The notes beneath the pieces were generated by a model. That model made no database searches. It saw only the letters and a list, made by a program, of their open reading frames with translations, and had not been told where the DNA came from. From Verrucomicrobiota bacterium (GTDB taxonomy: Bacteria > Verrucomicrobiota > Verrucomicrobiia > Limisphaerales > UBA9464), in contig CANIZL010000053.1 of NCBI GenBank assembly GCA_947471985.1, positions 1 through 45,012 of the forward strand: a stretch of DNA of 45,012 bases, in the 5' to 3' direction. The position numbers were made by a program, and so were the translations under genes. Positions 44,771-45,012 of the stretch are shown one piece after another (positions within the stretch are counted from its first letter, which is position 1; each line of letters starts with the position of its first letter).

Positions 44771-44822
44771 CGTAGCAGGGCGTGGAACCCCGCCCCGTTG
44801 GGCGGGGACCACAAACACTACG
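44771..44822. repeat. Long imperfect hairpin before the transposase
   Basis: An inner perfect stem CCCCGCCC / GGGCGGGG with a 4-base loop (44788-44807) is flanked by GTGG / CCAC and, further out, CGTAG / CTACG, giving a bulged stem-loop of about 50 bases that ends 9 bases before the transposase ATG. Such structures are the kind of target that REP-associated transposases bind. Confidence 0.55.
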
Positions 44823-44831
44823 AAGAACAAT

Positions 44832-45012
44832 ATGAGACTGAAGCGAATCAAACCGGCGGGAGAGACGGCAGTGTATCACTGCGTTTCACGAATTGTGGGT
44901 GGGGAGAAGCTGTTGGACGACTTGGGGAAGGAGAAGTTGGTCCAGCTCCTCTGGCCCCTGGCCACCTTCTGCGGGGTGGAGGTGCTGACCTACTGCATGA
45001 TGTCCAATCACT
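44832..45012 (+). CDS. REP-associated tyrosine transposase (Y1_Tnp), truncated by the window edge
   Basis: Only the first 60 codons lie within the window, from the ATG at 44832. The visible part (MRLKRIKPAGETAVYHCVSR, then IVGGEKLLDD and LTYCMMSNH) has the N-terminal beta strand and helix of IS200-like Y1 transposases and reaches into the MSNHFH-type HUH metal-binding motif, of which MSNH is visible. The wording is close to a group common in Verrucomicrobia. These single-domain RAYT proteins do not normally move as insertion sequences but spread small palindromes; repeats of that kind lie directly upstream. The catalytic tyrosine would be beyond the edge. Confidence 0.85.
   Translation, partial: MRLKRIKPAGETAVYHCVSRIVGGEKLLDDLGKEKLVQLLWPLATFCGVEVLTYCMMSNH

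Larger units (their letters stand above)
44385..44831. other. Repeat-rich intergenic region before the transposase
   Basis: No gene is visible in these 447 bases. The stretch from about 44545 onward carries short repeats built around GGTACC and GGCACC: two copies of TGGGTACCAGGTTCA (44551 and 44649), a shortened copy near 44588, the palindrome GTGGTACCAC (44611-44620), and GTGCCAGGCAC (44689). A GC-rich hairpin lies at 44788-44807, directly before the transposase start. This looks like a REP-type array linked to the transposase that follows. Confidence 0.6.

Noticed and set aside
44788-44807. The GC-rich hairpin as a terminator for ilvD
   Set aside because: ilvD runs on the minus strand away from this point, so the hairpin lies on its upstream side; it fits better with the transposase beside it.

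Overview
The window looks like a piece of a high-GC Verrucomicrobiota chromosome, probably from the Limisphaerales/Pedosphaera side of the phylum. The main pointers are a Planctomycetes-Verrucomicrobiota style pair of DUF1501 and cytochrome-DUF1549-DUF1553 genes, a secreted protein with the C-terminal 'LQ...W...FFR'-like end common in this phylum, a verrucomicrobial-type Y1 (REP-associated) transposase at the right edge, and genes mostly lacking strong Shine-Dalgarno sequences. This placement is inferred from recognised families; no marker gene was compared.

Left part (906-23164, almost all minus strand): two complete energy operons in a row. Reading along the minus strand, the F1Fo ATP synthase operon atpBEFHAGDC (23164 to 16343) comes first and ends in a clear hairpin terminator. 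A secreted beta-propeller gene follows (16245 to 15139), then the complex I operon nuoBCDEFGHIJKLMN (14938 to 906), which has no nuoA next to it. A plus-strand tRNA-Gln(CUG) gene with its own promoter sits inside the nuo operon between nuoE and nuoF. Upstream of both the nuo and the atp operon lies a perfect TGTGA-N6-TCACA palindrome, the consensus of CRP/FNR-family regulators, which suggests that proton pumping and ATP synthesis share a regulator. The first 905 bases hold no gene I can support.

Middle part (23394-32465): cell-envelope and housekeeping genes. A lipoprotein fuses a serine beta-lactamase-like hydrolase to a NamZ-type (DUF1343) exo-muramidase domain; it is followed on the same strand by an SGNH-hydrolase lipoprotein and a small RodZ-like membrane protein. 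Then come prmC (minus), an LplT-like lysophospholipid transporter (plus), and a minus-strand set of a DnaQ-type exonuclease, rsmI and a divergent DapA-family aldolase/lyase.

Right part (32507-45012): the DUF1501/cytochrome-DUF1549-DUF1553 pair, an ABC-F ATPase, a GNAT acetyltransferase, an NtrC-type sigma-54 response regulator without a partner kinase, a secreted protein of unknown function, ilvD, and a repeat-rich intergenic stretch leading into a truncated REP-associated transposase. Apart from the edge transposase and its repeats, the region reads as ordinary core chromosome. The most interesting signals are the shared regulator boxes, the muropeptide-degrading fusion protein, and the tRNA gene lodged in the complex I operon.
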